This document shows, piece by piece, positions 23,801 to 35,218 of a stretch of DNA of 64,000 nucleotides. Numbering within the stretch: position 1 is the first letter of the stretch; each line of letters starts with the position of its first letter. The stretch lies in the NCBI RefSeq assembly GCF_020379485.1, contig NW_026014737.1, forward strand, positions 124,001 to 188,000. Reading direction: 5' to 3'. Origin of the DNA: Brassica napus (taxonomy: Eukaryota > Streptophyta > Magnoliopsida > Brassicales > Brassicaceae). The notes under the pieces were generated by a model. It made no database searches. It was given only the letters and a program-made list of their open reading frames with translations, and was not told the origin of the DNA. A program made the position numbers and the translations under genes.

Positions 23801-24958
23801 TCCTCCGTCATGTCTCTCCAAACATTTAGCGGCTCCACTTGTAGAGGGGTTGAATGATTCAGAAGAGATGCTGGTTGGCCAATTGGGATTTCATATTGCA
23901 ACTCCTCAATATTCATCGGTTCACCGTAGAGCACTAGGAATAAATTATAAACATTAGTATTTGTTATACAGATTAAATATAATAAAATAGATTTTGGTTT
24001 ATAAACCGGATGTTCTTGTATCCATTTCCACTATTACGTTTATCAGTCACAAGTGAAACCATTGATATATAAATCAATATATTACTTTAATATCACTTTT
24101 CTAACCTTCTATATATTTATGAGTGAAGAAACAAATACTATTACTAGTCATTACGGTTTAATTAGTACTACTATTAGTTAAGAAAATTAAGTCTCCTATA
24201 CCTTTTTCATTTTCAGCGTAGTAGAACTCTTCCTCCGGTGAAATGGTACCGGCTTCTGCCATAGCTACAACATCGTCGACGGTTAACCGTGGAAACCCTG
24301 TTGCCTCTTCTGCTTGGACGTTGTCATTAGGCAGACCATATACCATTTCTATCTCAAGAGCAACACGAAATTCAATGAGGAGTTGTGGCTCATTGAACAT
24401 TATTTTCAATATGTGTTTGCTACATACGATCGGATGGCCTCCAACCAAATCTATTAAAAATTAAATATAAAATCAGTTAACCCTTTTGATCTGATTTTTA
24501 ATAATTATTATGGACTAACCAAGAATGGCTTGACGATGTTGGGCTTCTGATACGCCCTCTTCGAGGTAAGTTGTATCACCTATAGTGAAAGGCGATCGAC
24601 GCAAGAACTCGTACCTTGCAACTAGTTCAGGTGCACTAGTTACGTAGAGCACCGCCTCAGACATGTAGTCTCTTACACTTGTCAGAATCTCAACATCCTT
24701 GTCACAGGATAAGGTGATCGGCAGCGTTTTTGGACCATCAGGGACAATCATCCAGTCAGGGAGTTGATAAGTCAAGGCAACGGGAGTTAGTATCCCGAGA
24801 TTTAACCTTATACGAATCAACTCGACCAGACCATCAAAGGTTTCGTTGTTGTTGATTATGATGGCTTCACCGTGATAAGAAGAAGTTACCTCAAACGACC
24901 AATCTCCATTTGAATTTTTAGTCCAAAGCCCTAAAGAGAGCTTCACCAATCTTTCCAT
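20846..24958 (-). pseudogene. MULE transposase, nearly complete, one premature stop
   Basis: Seven exons join in frame: 24520-24958, 24202-24450, 23514-23933, 23229-23429, 22723-22986, 21936-22525, 21089-21808 (960 aa to the first stop). Order: N-terminal PB1-like domain; acidic linker with an Ile/Asp run (IIIIIDDDD); MuDR N-terminal zinc-binding region (FKQQMASYALRCKFRF, CNWRVYAVK, LDHTC); DDE transposase core with Asp in IIDGAHLRGKY, Asp in VFISDRHSSI and Glu in MTSNVAETWN, plus the CILHLKRN insertion motif; then SWIM zinc finger (CSCFSFQTLLIPCPHAIAA). After NPSIEGT comes TAA at 21089-21091. The same frame continues past it with PPTSRRPPGRPRKSRI and, after another intron, a CCHC zinc knuckle (CSRCKGVGHNKATC), ending at TAA 20846-20848. 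The stop removes that C-terminus. All catalytic residues are present, so decay is recent. Confidence 0.85.
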
Positions 24959-26635
24959 CTATACAAAATCGTTTAAAAATTTCCAGTCAATGTCAAATAC
25001 TTGTGTATGGAAATCTAAAATAATCTAAAGCAGCAAATACTTTATCTTTATCAGTAAAAGATAAACCCTAAAAAAGTTATAAATTTAGCTACCTTATTTT
25101 AAGCCAATCTTCGGGATGGCACAAAGAAAACTGGATTTGGTGATGATTCTTTATATCGCCATATTGATCTGGGAGCATGTATTTATAGCAATTATTGGAG
25201 GAGAAGGTGAAGTTACTTGCACAATATCCAGCTAATACGCAAGTGTAGTCTGCACCGGCTACCTAGTGATAGGCATCATGATTATATTATAGGTTACGAA
25301 AATATCTCTGACAACTGCAATATTATATTAATATACAGCATTCTCGAATTGTTCCTTGCAACAATTGCATTGTTAAATTGGTTTACATGTTTCGGTTTGT
25401 ATAATTTAAATGACAAACATGTAAAAACCGATATGGTCAGACAATTTATCTCATTAATAGTAAGCAATATTAATCGGTATGGTAAATGTTCCACTATCAT
25501 ATTGTCACGGTTCAAAACGTTTTACGCACAAGGTATTACTTTTTGGACTTTATTTTTAATTCATCACCTACACACTTTTGAAATTGATATTTTATTGTCC
25601 TTTTCGATTAATTGAACCGATCTTATGATTCTTAAACCTTGCTAGTTCGTATGAATTCAACACGTTGGTAACCATGTTTCCCAGTTAACCAGAACTGTAA
25701 TCTCCCATTACAAAAATTTTTGTTATTATTCTACCCACATTACGTTTCATTGCCCATACTACGTACTTTTGATGTCCATTGTTTTTTTCCTCTTTAAGCC
25801 TTCCTACGAAAATGTTTTTCATTTTTGATACGAAGATCCTTTTTGGGAATAAGCCAAACATTTTCTTTTATTGTACAGATACTATCCGTGACAAAAAGAA
25901 TAAATAATTGAATGTTGTTTTTTACATATATTTGTCTTCATTTCCACATAAATCAAGCTTCGAAACCTCCGATGCGCGGGAGTATAAGTGAGACAAACTG
26001 TCTTTTCTTCTGACAACAACTGACAATCATATCTAACATAGATATTCCCTACCTACGATACCGATATAGCCTACATATATATCATCACGTTTTTCGCGGG
26101 ACTTGAATGTAAATTCACATGCTTCTTCCTATTCGACTTCCTAAAAAAAGTTGTTTCTGCATGCTTTACTAATAATCTTCTGTTTCGTGTTTTTGTGGCC
26201 AATTTGGCCTAAATTTAATTCATAAAAATATTATTATAACGTATATATATAATTATTTACATATATGTATATATATATGCATATAACAGATTGAATTAGA
26301 TGTTTGTTTCTAAAAATATTGGTATTTATGATTTGCTTCTTTTTTGGATATTGTATTTTAGTATTTGATTTGTTTCGTAAAGTTATGGATATCCAGATTT
26401 TTTTGGTTCAATAAAAACGGATAACGAATCGAATCAAAATTTATGAATATTTTGCTCAACTTTATCCGTAAACAATAAAAATAATATATATAGTTTACCT
26501 TTTTATTCATTATATATCTTTATTCGAACCGAAAAATTCAATGTTTTATTGAAACTATATATGTGAGTTTTATATCAAAAAAAAATATAATGTGAACACA
26601 TTTATGAATATAGTGTGAACACGTTAGTAGCAGTA
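24959..26635. other. AT-rich intergenic DNA, no gene seen
   Basis: Upstream of the transposase gene, probably including the right end of the MULE. ORFs here are short, low-complexity and unsupported. Around 26200-26530 there are AT microsatellite-like tracts and dispersed GGATATCC-type repeat sequence. Confidence 0.4.
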
Positions 26636-27213
26636 ATGCAAAAAATCATCCGCGAACAATTTGTAGAATCACCAAAAAAATTCATACACAACACGATCGT
26701 TCATATATATATATATATATTTTTTTTTTTCTTTTGAAAAAATGGTTAGGAAAGATTCGGTGAAATTTGTAGGGTAAAGTAAGGATTTTATTGTTTCAAC
26801 TTTCAAGACACATTGAGAAATTGTCATAGATTTAGCAGATAGTCTTGGGGTATCTCATGATCAGAGAGTGATGGAAATTGTAGTTATGAAAAATTATGAG
26901 TTAGGTCGGCAGTCCTCCATATTTGTTCATGTGGATGATTTTTGCATTTTTGCTTTCAAAAAATATTATTATTTTTTTCAAAAAAAAAAAAAATTGTTAG
27001 TGTTAAGTACTACACTGAAAAGATATTTACCATTATCCATTTGATCTTTTTCCTAAACTTCAAAATATTTTTTTCTGAAATGTTGAAAAATTATTTATAT
27101 CATGGGAAAAGGTTAAAAATCTTCAATTATAAAATTTCTGACCAAAAATTCAGGTTTTTTACTAGTAGTTTTTTTTTCTTCCAAACATGATTGATGAGAC
27201 TCTAGTAATTTAT

Positions 27214-27498
27214 TTATATCATGGCTGACCAACCCATATTTAGTGTCCATGCTGTAAATGAAAATTTTGAAAGGCCTTCACTTCCCATCTGAGGCCTCAA
27301 AGAAGAGGTTCCTCCTGCCGGCAGAGAATCATAATAAACTCTTGCATAGCCAAACGATTCTAAGTGCCTCAATTGATTACAATGAAAGCAGGAACCGGCA
27401 TGATAAGCTCCTTTGTTCCAGATAGTTACTGGATGTGTTTGTAGAGAGAGACTCTTTCTTATATTCTTAAAAATGTTTCTGATAAATATTTTTGTCAA
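27214..27498 (-). other. Unrecognised exon-like fragment (copy A)
   Basis: A 94-codon open frame whose C-terminal half (GYARVYYDSLPAGGTSSLRP) has ordinary protein composition, unlike its AT-rich surroundings. The paralogous copy at 44024-44269 retains most of it but is shifted after SSLRP by inserted bases (AAAGG). I do not recognise a family. It may be a leftover exon captured in the duplicated segment. Expression is unsupported. Confidence 0.25.
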
Positions 27499-27631
27499 AC
27501 TATTATAAGTATTTATTTAAATAAAATTGTTTACCTATTAAAAATAGAAGAATGGACTTGGGACGGTCGCAAAAGTTTTCCTGTGTAAGCCGGGCCCTGG
27601 ACAAATCACTAACGCTTCCCTTTTATATAAA

Positions 27632-29045
27632 CTAGAGCCCGTGTCCGCGCTTCGCGCGGATTACATATTTAATTAAAGAACAGTTTAATTAAAATTGGGA
27701 GTTTTGATGTTTCTGAAAGTGTAAGTTAAGTTTTGTTTCTTTTATAATGCGAAGTCGTTGGAAGCGATGATCATTTTTTTATAAACTAAAGTAAGTTTGA
27801 ATAATAAATTATGTTGATGAATTTAATATTCGTAAGAGAAAATAATATTTGAGTGTGCCTATTTAATTGACGTAGAAAGCTGTAACGTAAATTTTAAAAA
27901 AGTTGACTGGTGTCGTTTGCTATGAGGTTTAGGATAGCAATTTATTCCTCTTTTGGAAGCGTTGTATGATATCAATATCGTTGTCAAAGTAGAAGCGCGA
28001 TCCAGGTGTGGTTATGAGTGATAGTTTCCTTGAAAAAGTGAAATATTTGTAAGCATTTAGTTTGACATAAACTTTATGTTTAGTTTATTACCTTCATGTA
28101 ACCGTAGAATGATACTTGTGATGATTACGATTTGGTTTTTTCTGGTAGATATGGGATTTAACTCCCTGAAATTAGACGTCTCCTTGTCCCATAAAGTTAA
28201 ACGTACCAGTTTGGATCTACAAATAATTATTGTATTATATTTCAAATTTTTATATTTTCTATATATCTAGGGTATTAGGATCATTTTGGGCATTTTTCTA
28301 CATGTCATCTCTACAATTAAAAAAATAAACATGAGACGGATAATTTTATTTAATGTTGGTAATATCTTATGCATCATCTATAAAATAAATATATATTCAT
28401 ATATAACATTCCAGATTTAGTAATATTATTATTTTTATATAATTATACAATTTGTATTACTAAAGCTTTTTAAAATATGCAAATTTTAAACATCTAAATA
28501 TCTAATCATATGATATTTAGTTTCTTATATATCTACAAAATTTTAAAAATATTGTTTAGGCCAAATGTTTGATAATTATACAATTTTATATCATTTTTAT
28601 TAGTTTTATACAATTTGATATAATATATATCAAATCTATATTAAATTTTATTAAGATAATAATAAAATCTATAACATTTAATAAAAATTATTTTTAAATA
28701 TAAGTTAGAACAACACTAAGAACCTCAATTGAAATAGCATAATAGTAGGATGCGTGAGAAGCTTGGTGATTCAACACGCCTCCGGTCACTGTGACGAAAG
28801 ACTAAACAAAAGCATGTAATTTCATAAAATAGAATGAGTTTTTTAGTTTCTTGGTATCATATACCGTAAATGGATATTGGGCTGACTTCAGTATTAACTG
28901 GGATTCAAATAAATTGTTTGGGCTTCATAATTGACATGGATATCAGTCCAGTCTGAGATGAACTGGTAGATTGATTGGCCAGGAATTTTTTGCCTATGTG
29001 GCACATCTTAGAAGTCTCTAAAATAGCTCTTTTTATAACGTAGGA
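27632..29045 (-). mobile_element. Non-autonomous Helitron with exact boundaries
   Basis: On the minus strand the element starts TCCTACGTTATAAAAAGAGC (from 29045) and ends with hairpin CCGCGC-GAA-GCGCGG (27645-27659) followed by ACACGGGCTCTAG (CTAG at 27632-27635). The flanking host bases are A (27631) and T (29046) as read on the plus strand, the A/T insertion dinucleotide Helitrons use. The duplicated copy at 44403/44404 reads TATAAATGAAAACC without the element, which is the perfect empty site. There is no long ORF inside, so it depends on a helicase encoded elsewhere. Confidence 0.9.
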
Positions 29046-29091
29046 TGAAAACCTTGGTTCGGAAACAAAGCTTATTACTGTTGATAAAGGT

Positions 29092-30564
29092 TTACAAACC
29101 GAAACAAACGATAAAACACAAAGTACAAAACCAAAAGTTTAGGACATGATGCAAACCAGAAACGTTAAACGAAATGAGAAGTTTTAGAACGGAAAAATAA
29201 AAACAGAATATCCAGTGAGAAACACAGCCTCTGCAAGATAAATCAAGCACCACCACGCAAAGACTTTGTCCATCACCACCAGCAAGCCAGAAATGATAAA
29301 TACTCTTCTTCACCTTCCTTCTAGCCTCACCCCACCATTGCCTGGCTCAATAAAACAACATATCACATTGTATTAGAGAGCAATGAAGAAGGAAACATAC
29401 TATCGTACATACATGTATATATAGACTATTTACAGACAAAGAGAGCTTACATGGAAGAAGGCTTTCGGTGAAGGGGAACATAGCAGGACTCGTAAATTGA
29501 GTAGGAGGCCCGCCCCTTTCTTCCCACTTTCTAGTATTCACATGATAAGTCCACCATTGCCACTCAGTCACACACAGGATCTCCTTCTCTGATGACGTCA
29601 GGAATAATACAGTTTCAGAAAAGTTCATGAATGGCAAATAATCTTCGATTACAAGTACCCAACTAGCTTCTTTCCACTCCCATATGTCAAAGTAATCCAC
29701 ATGTAGAACTACAAGTGACAGAGATCCTCCCAGGTTTATCAGATACGTCGTAACTGTTATCCTGTCTTCGTAACGCAGGTCTGGTGAATAGTAAGGCAGC
29801 TCCATAACTCCGAATCTCTCTTCCATATCCACGTAGAGGATTATACCAGGATCTTCCAAAGAAACAAGCCAGTAGATTTTTCCTCCTACAAAGACATGAC
29901 TGGATCTGTGTGGGATAAGAAAAACATACATTGGAAGATGAGGCACAGCGCCGATGATCCTCCACGTGCTAGAAGAATACACCTCACACTCTATGTGCAA
30001 ACCTGCTCCATTCTCACCATCAGAGACTATGCGGAAAATTTTGTACTCGCTCATGTCAGGACCATATGCAACTCCGATGCTTGGTTCAGTCCAAAACGAT
30101 GGTCTGCCCTGAGGAAGAAGCAGAGTCTGTTCAGTAGAAGGATTGCAGATCCATATCTGGAAATCTTCTTCATTTTCATCAGAGAGTTGGTTGATGCAGC
30201 ATACTAATCCATTGAACGATGCTATCATGAGCATGTGGTGCTCAGCGTTTCTTCCCGGAGGATCAACTGTAGCGTGGTGTCGAAAGTTGAACTCCCCTGG
30301 CTTCAACAAATACAGCTCCATAGCGTTGTTTACTCTAGGACAAGCTATGTATGAGGGCTTCTTTCTCGATTGAGCGAGATGTATCGTAGCAAAATGTTTG
30401 TCCCTAACTGAGTCACGCCAGTATCTGTTAACCGTTTTCACTGAACGGATAGACCTTACTGAGAGTCGAGATAAGATGTCACGAAAGACATCTTGTTTAG
30501 ATTCTACGTCATCCCATGTCAGTGATGTCACTCGCCTGCGATGCTGAGCTCGCGTCTCGACCAT
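29092..30564 (-). CDS. F-box protein with F-box-associated domain (copy A)
   Basis: Two exons: 29451-30564 and 29092-29345. The GT donor follows the CTTCCAT that ends exon 1, and the AG acceptor precedes CCAGG. Joined they give 455 aa. The F-box lies at about residues 20-60 (DVFRDILSRLSVRSIRSVKT), followed by the conserved FATIHLAQSRKKPSYIA and an F-box-associated (FBA type 3) region with FNGLVCCINQ, WICNPSTEQTLLLPQG and a GVAYGPD motif. The second exon encodes KKSIYHFWLAGGDGQ. F-box proteins of this class recruit targets to SCF ubiquitin ligases; the target is unknown. The protein is nearly identical to copy B (44483-45928), the main differences being a two-residue indel (SSSTWR versus SSSTGAWR) and a different C-terminal end. 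Without the second exon, the first simply reads on into intron to a stop at 29347. Confidence 0.82.
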
Positions 30565-30720
30565 TTTTTTGTTTGTTTCTTGTTGCTAAGGCTCTGCATC
30601 GACAAAAAAAAAATTGGTTAGCCCATAAAAAAGTTTCAGAAACAGATATATTTGCAGCATGTATGTGTATTTATCTGACTGTAAGCAGCACACAACTGCT
30701 AACTACTCGAACAAACACAT

Positions 30721-31190
30721 AGTCACCTCTTGGTATCCATCAGATAAAGACCAAAAAGACAGCTAACAAACACCAATCAGAACCAAGCAAAAGGGTTTAG
30801 CAGAAGGGAAAATGCATCAAACCCTTCTTTCATATCCATGCATGAGAATTTCTAACAACTGAAAACTAATCCCTAGAGCCTAGAAATATGATCTAAATCA
30901 GTGTTCTAAAAAGCGTTCGAGATGGCGTCGCCTAAGCGCTAAGCCTTCATAAACATAGTTACCCCTTGGTATCCATCATATAAAGACCAAAAAGAGCTAA
31001 CAAACACCAAACACCCATCAGAACCAAGCAAAAGGGCTTAAAAGAGAGGAAAATGCATCAAAGCCTTCTTCCATATCTATGCATAAGGAAAAACTGAAAA
31101 AAAAAAAAAACAAAGAGCCTAGAAATATGATCTAAACCAGTGTTCTAAAAACCGATCTAGGCGGCGGCGCCTAGGACCTAAGCCTTCTAA
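30721..31190. repeat. Tandem 240-bp repeat upstream of the F-box gene, with GGCGCC palindrome core
   Basis: Two direct copies of about 240 bp, each starting CTTGGTATCCATCAGATAAA (or a close variant) and ending in GTGTTCTAAAAA, then a TCTAGGCGGCGGCGCCTAGG-like GC-rich palindrome, then CTAAGCCTTC. The same pair is found upstream of F-box C (36960-37440), B (46080-46560) and D (49665-50125), so the duplication predates the gene copies. The rest of 30565-31979 is AT-rich promoter and intergenic DNA. Confidence 0.7.
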
Positions 31191-31979
31191 AACCAATGGC
31201 TATTGTTTTCTAAACCGCATAGAAAATTATAATGTCATGATAATAAATGAGTTATTGTTAGATCGAGAAAGAAGAATCATTATACACCAACGCAAAATCA
31301 AGAATTTGTTGCAGAAGCAAAATCCGTCGCCACGGAATCAAAATAATTGTTTCATCGGCGTTTTTTACATATCTTTAAAGAATCAGAACCACATATAAAT
31401 GATCATACCTAATCCTAACCAAAGGAAACAAATCTAACAAATTATCATGTTGCAAAATTCAGATCTGTTGGGTTTTCTCGAGCCTATATCAGCTGATTAG
31501 TACGATATTGTCCACTTTGGGCTTAAGAGGTAAGACCGCATGGTTTTGTTATTGGGCTCTTTCCCAAAAATCTTGTATTAATCAGAGTTGGTGGAGACTT
31601 TGTCTAAACTTCTAATAGGAGACTTTGTTTGCACTCACAACAAGATCTTAGATACACATATAAACATATTGAATATCATAATAGAGTTGCTATATACTCG
31701 AAAGCCGTCGAAAACTATAGTTAACTTGTTATTTTTTCGGATATTGACTAGAGGGAATGATTGAAAGTCTTCAAAAGTATTAATTCCGTCAACGGCTTTA
31801 GTTTAGTTGCTAAATAATTTTGTTTTAAGATTTGACTAGAGGAAAATGATTGCAAGTTTATTTAAGCAAGAATAATTTTATTCTCATGGACATTTTGATA
31901 TTTCAACTTACTGGAATACAGTGTATAACAGAGTACAATGTAATACATGCATTGCAAGTATAATTTATTTATTTTGATA

Positions 31980-32808
31980 TCTATATATTTATCATGATAT
32001 TTAAAATAATTAATAAACATTAACCTATTTTACAGATATATATAGACTAATATTTTTAAAATATATATTTTAATATATAATTATCATGATATTTAGGAAT
32101 TAATAAATAGATATTAACAATATTTACCGATAATATCTTCATTACTTTTCTCTCATTTTATAATTTCAGTGACTAATATTATAGCCAATTTATCTGATTT
32201 TTACCGAAAATATTGATCAAATACAGATTATGAATAAAATTTATATATAAGTATACTAATATATCAAAATTAATCGGCTTCTTTTGTTTATTCCGTTTGA
32301 TCCCTTAATATACTGAACCATATTCATATAACGTTGTTTTTTTTAAAATAACATCCTCGGTACTTCCAAATCCAGACTATTTTCTTTATTTCGGTTTGGT
32401 TCAGTTTTGAAAGATTCGATTTGACCAGATTGAACACTCTTAAACTATTGGTATTTTGTTAATATTTTATATTTGTGATTTTTATAATCCTTTTAGCACC
32501 ACATGATTTTTTTTTTCAGTCTCAGTCCCAATATAATATGTGTTAGTTTTAAATACAAAATTTTCTAATTTAGTTATTACTATAAAAAAGATTTTGATAC
32601 AAAATCTAAATCACATAAATAAAAATATGAAACAAAATAACATAATTAATACATTAATTACCAATATGAATATTGAAGTTTTATAATTTATAATAATTTA
32701 AAGTTGTATCTAATTTAGTTATTATTATTTATAAAAATAAATTTTAAAACTAAAAATTATTAGATGTATAGATACATTAATCCGCACAAGATGCGGGACA
32801 TCAACTAG
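31980..32808 (+). mobile_element. Helitron-like segment (copy 1), 3' hairpin and CTAG
   Basis: Begins TCTATATATTTATCATGATA after an A (31979). It ends with hairpin CCGCA-CAAGA-TGCGG (32782-32796) and CTAG (32805-32808) before T. About 829 bp, very AT-rich, with no ORF. It is shared with the region upstream of F-box C but absent upstream of B and D. The 3' end is convincing; the 5' end is inferred from the TC rule. Confidence 0.6.
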
Positions 32809-33509
32809 TAACTACAATATTTCAAAAGCAGCAATGCAAAAAATCATCCGTGAACAATTTGTAGAATCACCAAAAAATTTCATACACAACACACAATCGT
32901 TCATAACGACGATTTACCTCAATTTTATCATTGAGATACTGCTGTCAAAATCCATTGCAATTTGTCTTTGCGTATAGAAACAGAGGGTCCTTAGATGGTT
33001 AGGAAATATGGCTTTTTTGCAGAATCGACCTACAATTTAAAGTCAACCACAAAACTAACTTCCTTTTGTTGGAAATTAATTTACCCTATTCACCCTACAA
33101 GTTCAAATAATTCATGAAAATGCCATTAATTTTTTTTTTTCGAAAATGATATTTCTACTCGCTCACCCTCATCATCTTCAAGTAATTACAAGATTGTCAC
33201 TGTCATCAATACTCTAACCACCATGAACAACCAATTTGAAGCTCTTAATGCTCCCAAAATCGAGTTACCCTTCTTCTTTTTCCATTCTTATGAACTAAAC
33301 ACAACATATCTTTCACTTTCTCTCCACATTGAGCTTAAGACCCAAAATTTTGATTTTACATTTTTTATGGTTCATAAAGTCATAGAAGCTAACAATTCTG
33401 GGTGGGTCACTTTCGTTTGAGATTATGTGTGCTTGGAGAAGCCTTATGTATGCTAAGGAAGTTATCTCACCAATTTAAGGTATGAAATCGATTTTTTTTC
33501 CAGATCTGT

Positions 33510-34350
33510 TCGTCAGACGACTTACATGGGAAGTTGTCTGGCAGTAGACGACTTACCTGGAAGTCGTCTGGTCAACGCAGAGATTATTTTTGCAATTGAC
33601 TTTGAAATCTGTTTTCTGAGACGACTGAAAGTTAAGTCGTCTGATTTTGTTTGGTTACAAAAAAAATCTCCAAAGAACCTAGACAACTTACATTTCAGTG
33701 GTCATAGGTTAGTTTTGCATTTGACTGGATTATTTCAGAAGTTTGACTTTCCCGGACGACTTACATTTCAGTCGGTTGGTGAAAATTGAAATATCAATAC
33801 TTTATTAACACTATACGACTTACAATTAAATCGTTATAGGTTAGTTTTGCAATTGAAAAAAAAAACTTCAATATTTAATTATACCCAGGCGACTTACAAT
33901 TCAGTCATCCGCCCGACGACTTACATGTATGTCGTCCATGATTTTATTCCGAGATTCTGGTCAAACCTCGTAAATCTTGGACGACTGAATTGTAAGTCGT
34001 CTATATATAATTAAATATTGAAGTTTTTTTTTCAATTGCAAAACTAACCTATGACGACTTAATTGTAAGTCGTCTAGTTTTAAAAAAAAAATATTGATAT
34101 TTTAATTTTCACGAGACGACTGAAATGTAAGTCGTCCAGGAAAGTCAAACTTCTGAAATAATCCAGTCAAATGCAAAACTAACATATGACGACTGAAATG
34201 TAAGTCATCTAGCTTTTTGGAGTTTTTTTTTAACCAAACAAAAGTAGAAGACTTATTTTTCAGTCGTCTCAATAACAGATTTCAAAGTCAATTGCAAAAA
34301 TAACCTCTGCGTTGACCAGACGTCTTATATTTTAGTCATCTGGAATACTT
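33510..34350. repeat. Foldback element copy 1: long inverted repeat built of GACGACTT/AAGTCGTC motifs
   Basis: The left arm (about 33510-33935) and right arm (about 33955-34350) are reverse complements of each other around a centre near 33944. For example, CTGGTCAACGCAGAG at about 33568 pairs with CTCTGCGTTGACCAG ending at about 34319, and GCAATTGACTTTGAAATC pairs with GATTTCAAAGTCAATTGC. Nested inside are many short palindromes of the form GACGACTTACATTTCAGTCGTC-like (half-sites GACGACT and AGTCGTC) spaced 40-100 bp apart. A transcript would form a hairpin of about 400 bp. The ORFs here are by-products of the repeats. The flanks 32809-33509 and 34351-35218 are AT-rich and duplicated at 39087 and 40660 onward. 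Confidence 0.75.
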
Positions 34351-35218
34351 AGATTGAAGTCGTCCGCGTCGACCTAAATGAACGACTTCTCTGGAAGTCT
34401 ACTAGATGACCTCCGTGGATGTCGTCTGCGTAAATGTTTAATAAACTTGCACTTTCTCTAACACTATAAATACTTTTTAACATTTTCTTGTTAATTCATG
34501 TTTGTTAATGAATATTTGGGCTACTGAATGAAATTTATAACTTAATTGGTGATATTTATGAGGTTACCAACATTCACGTTAATGAAAGTTTCTAACTGAT
34601 CCGAGAAGACTTCTGTGGAAGTCTTCTCTGCTAGTTTTTAAGTCTTCTACGTTATATTTTGGATAACTTGTATTCTAAGAGTGATAAGAAACTTCAAGAT
34701 ATGTAAAACTCATATTTACAAAATATGTTCTCTCTCTTAATTTTACTAAATTTGACTAAGTTTTTTAACGCAAACTTATAAAAAATATGATTTGCTTTGA
34801 CTAGTTACTATTGTTTGTTTCCATTTCTTAAGTATTATTGTTATAGACAATAATGATGATTATTGTTATGAGTTGGAAGAAGGGTTAAAATGTTTCTTAA
34901 AATGTTGTATCAATATGAAGCTACCAACATTCTTGTTTATTAAGATGAGAAAAAGATCATTGGAGTTTATTATTGCATATGAGAGATTCAAAGATAAGAA
35001 CGAGGCTATTGAAGTCTATTATTTCATTGATTTGTAAATGTGTAAACACATTGTTAGCACATGTATTACATCTTGGAAAACATTATTACTGATTTTACAA
35101 AAAAAATCACAATTAAAAGACTAGACATGCAATTCACAAAACAGACCACAAACAAAACTATTATAGATCATTCATCTACAAAGACAAGCTTGGAGTCCAC
35201 TTAATATGGAAGAAGACT

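Larger units (their letters stand above)
15130..24958. mobile_element. Large Mutator-like element (MULE) with Ulp1-like protease and PB1-like genes
   Basis: The span is defined by its genes, not by termini: a DUF1985/Ulp1-like gene (+) at 15130-18351, a small PB1-like gene (+) at 19082-19848, and a MULE transposase (-) at 20846-24958. Plant MULEs that carry a Ulp1-like cysteine protease next to a MuDR-type transposase are known (the Kaonashi type in Arabidopsis). No terminal inverted repeats or 9-bp target duplication were recognised, in keeping with that group often lacking long TIRs. The true ends lie outside the stated coordinates. Spacers 18352-19081 and 19849-20845 are AT-rich with no gene seen. 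Confidence 0.75.
26740..31958. repeat. Duplicated F-box segment, copy A (paralogue of 43519-47338)
   Basis: From about 26740 to 31958 the sequence matches 43519-47338 in the same direction with very few differences, across intergenic DNA as well as the F-box gene. The main difference is a 1,414-bp Helitron (27632-29045) present only here. Landmarks on both sides are ATGGTTAGGAAAGATTCGGT at the left and AATACATGCATTG at the right. This is a recent segmental duplication. Confidence 0.85.

Noticed and set aside
25217..25615. 132-codon ORF in the MULE flank
   Set aside because: Low-complexity AT-rich translation with no domain; 5' flank of the transposase gene.
29687..30373. Overlapping ORFs on both strands inside F-box gene A (also in B and D)
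   Set aside because: Shadow frames of the F-box coding sequence, shared only because the copies are nearly identical.
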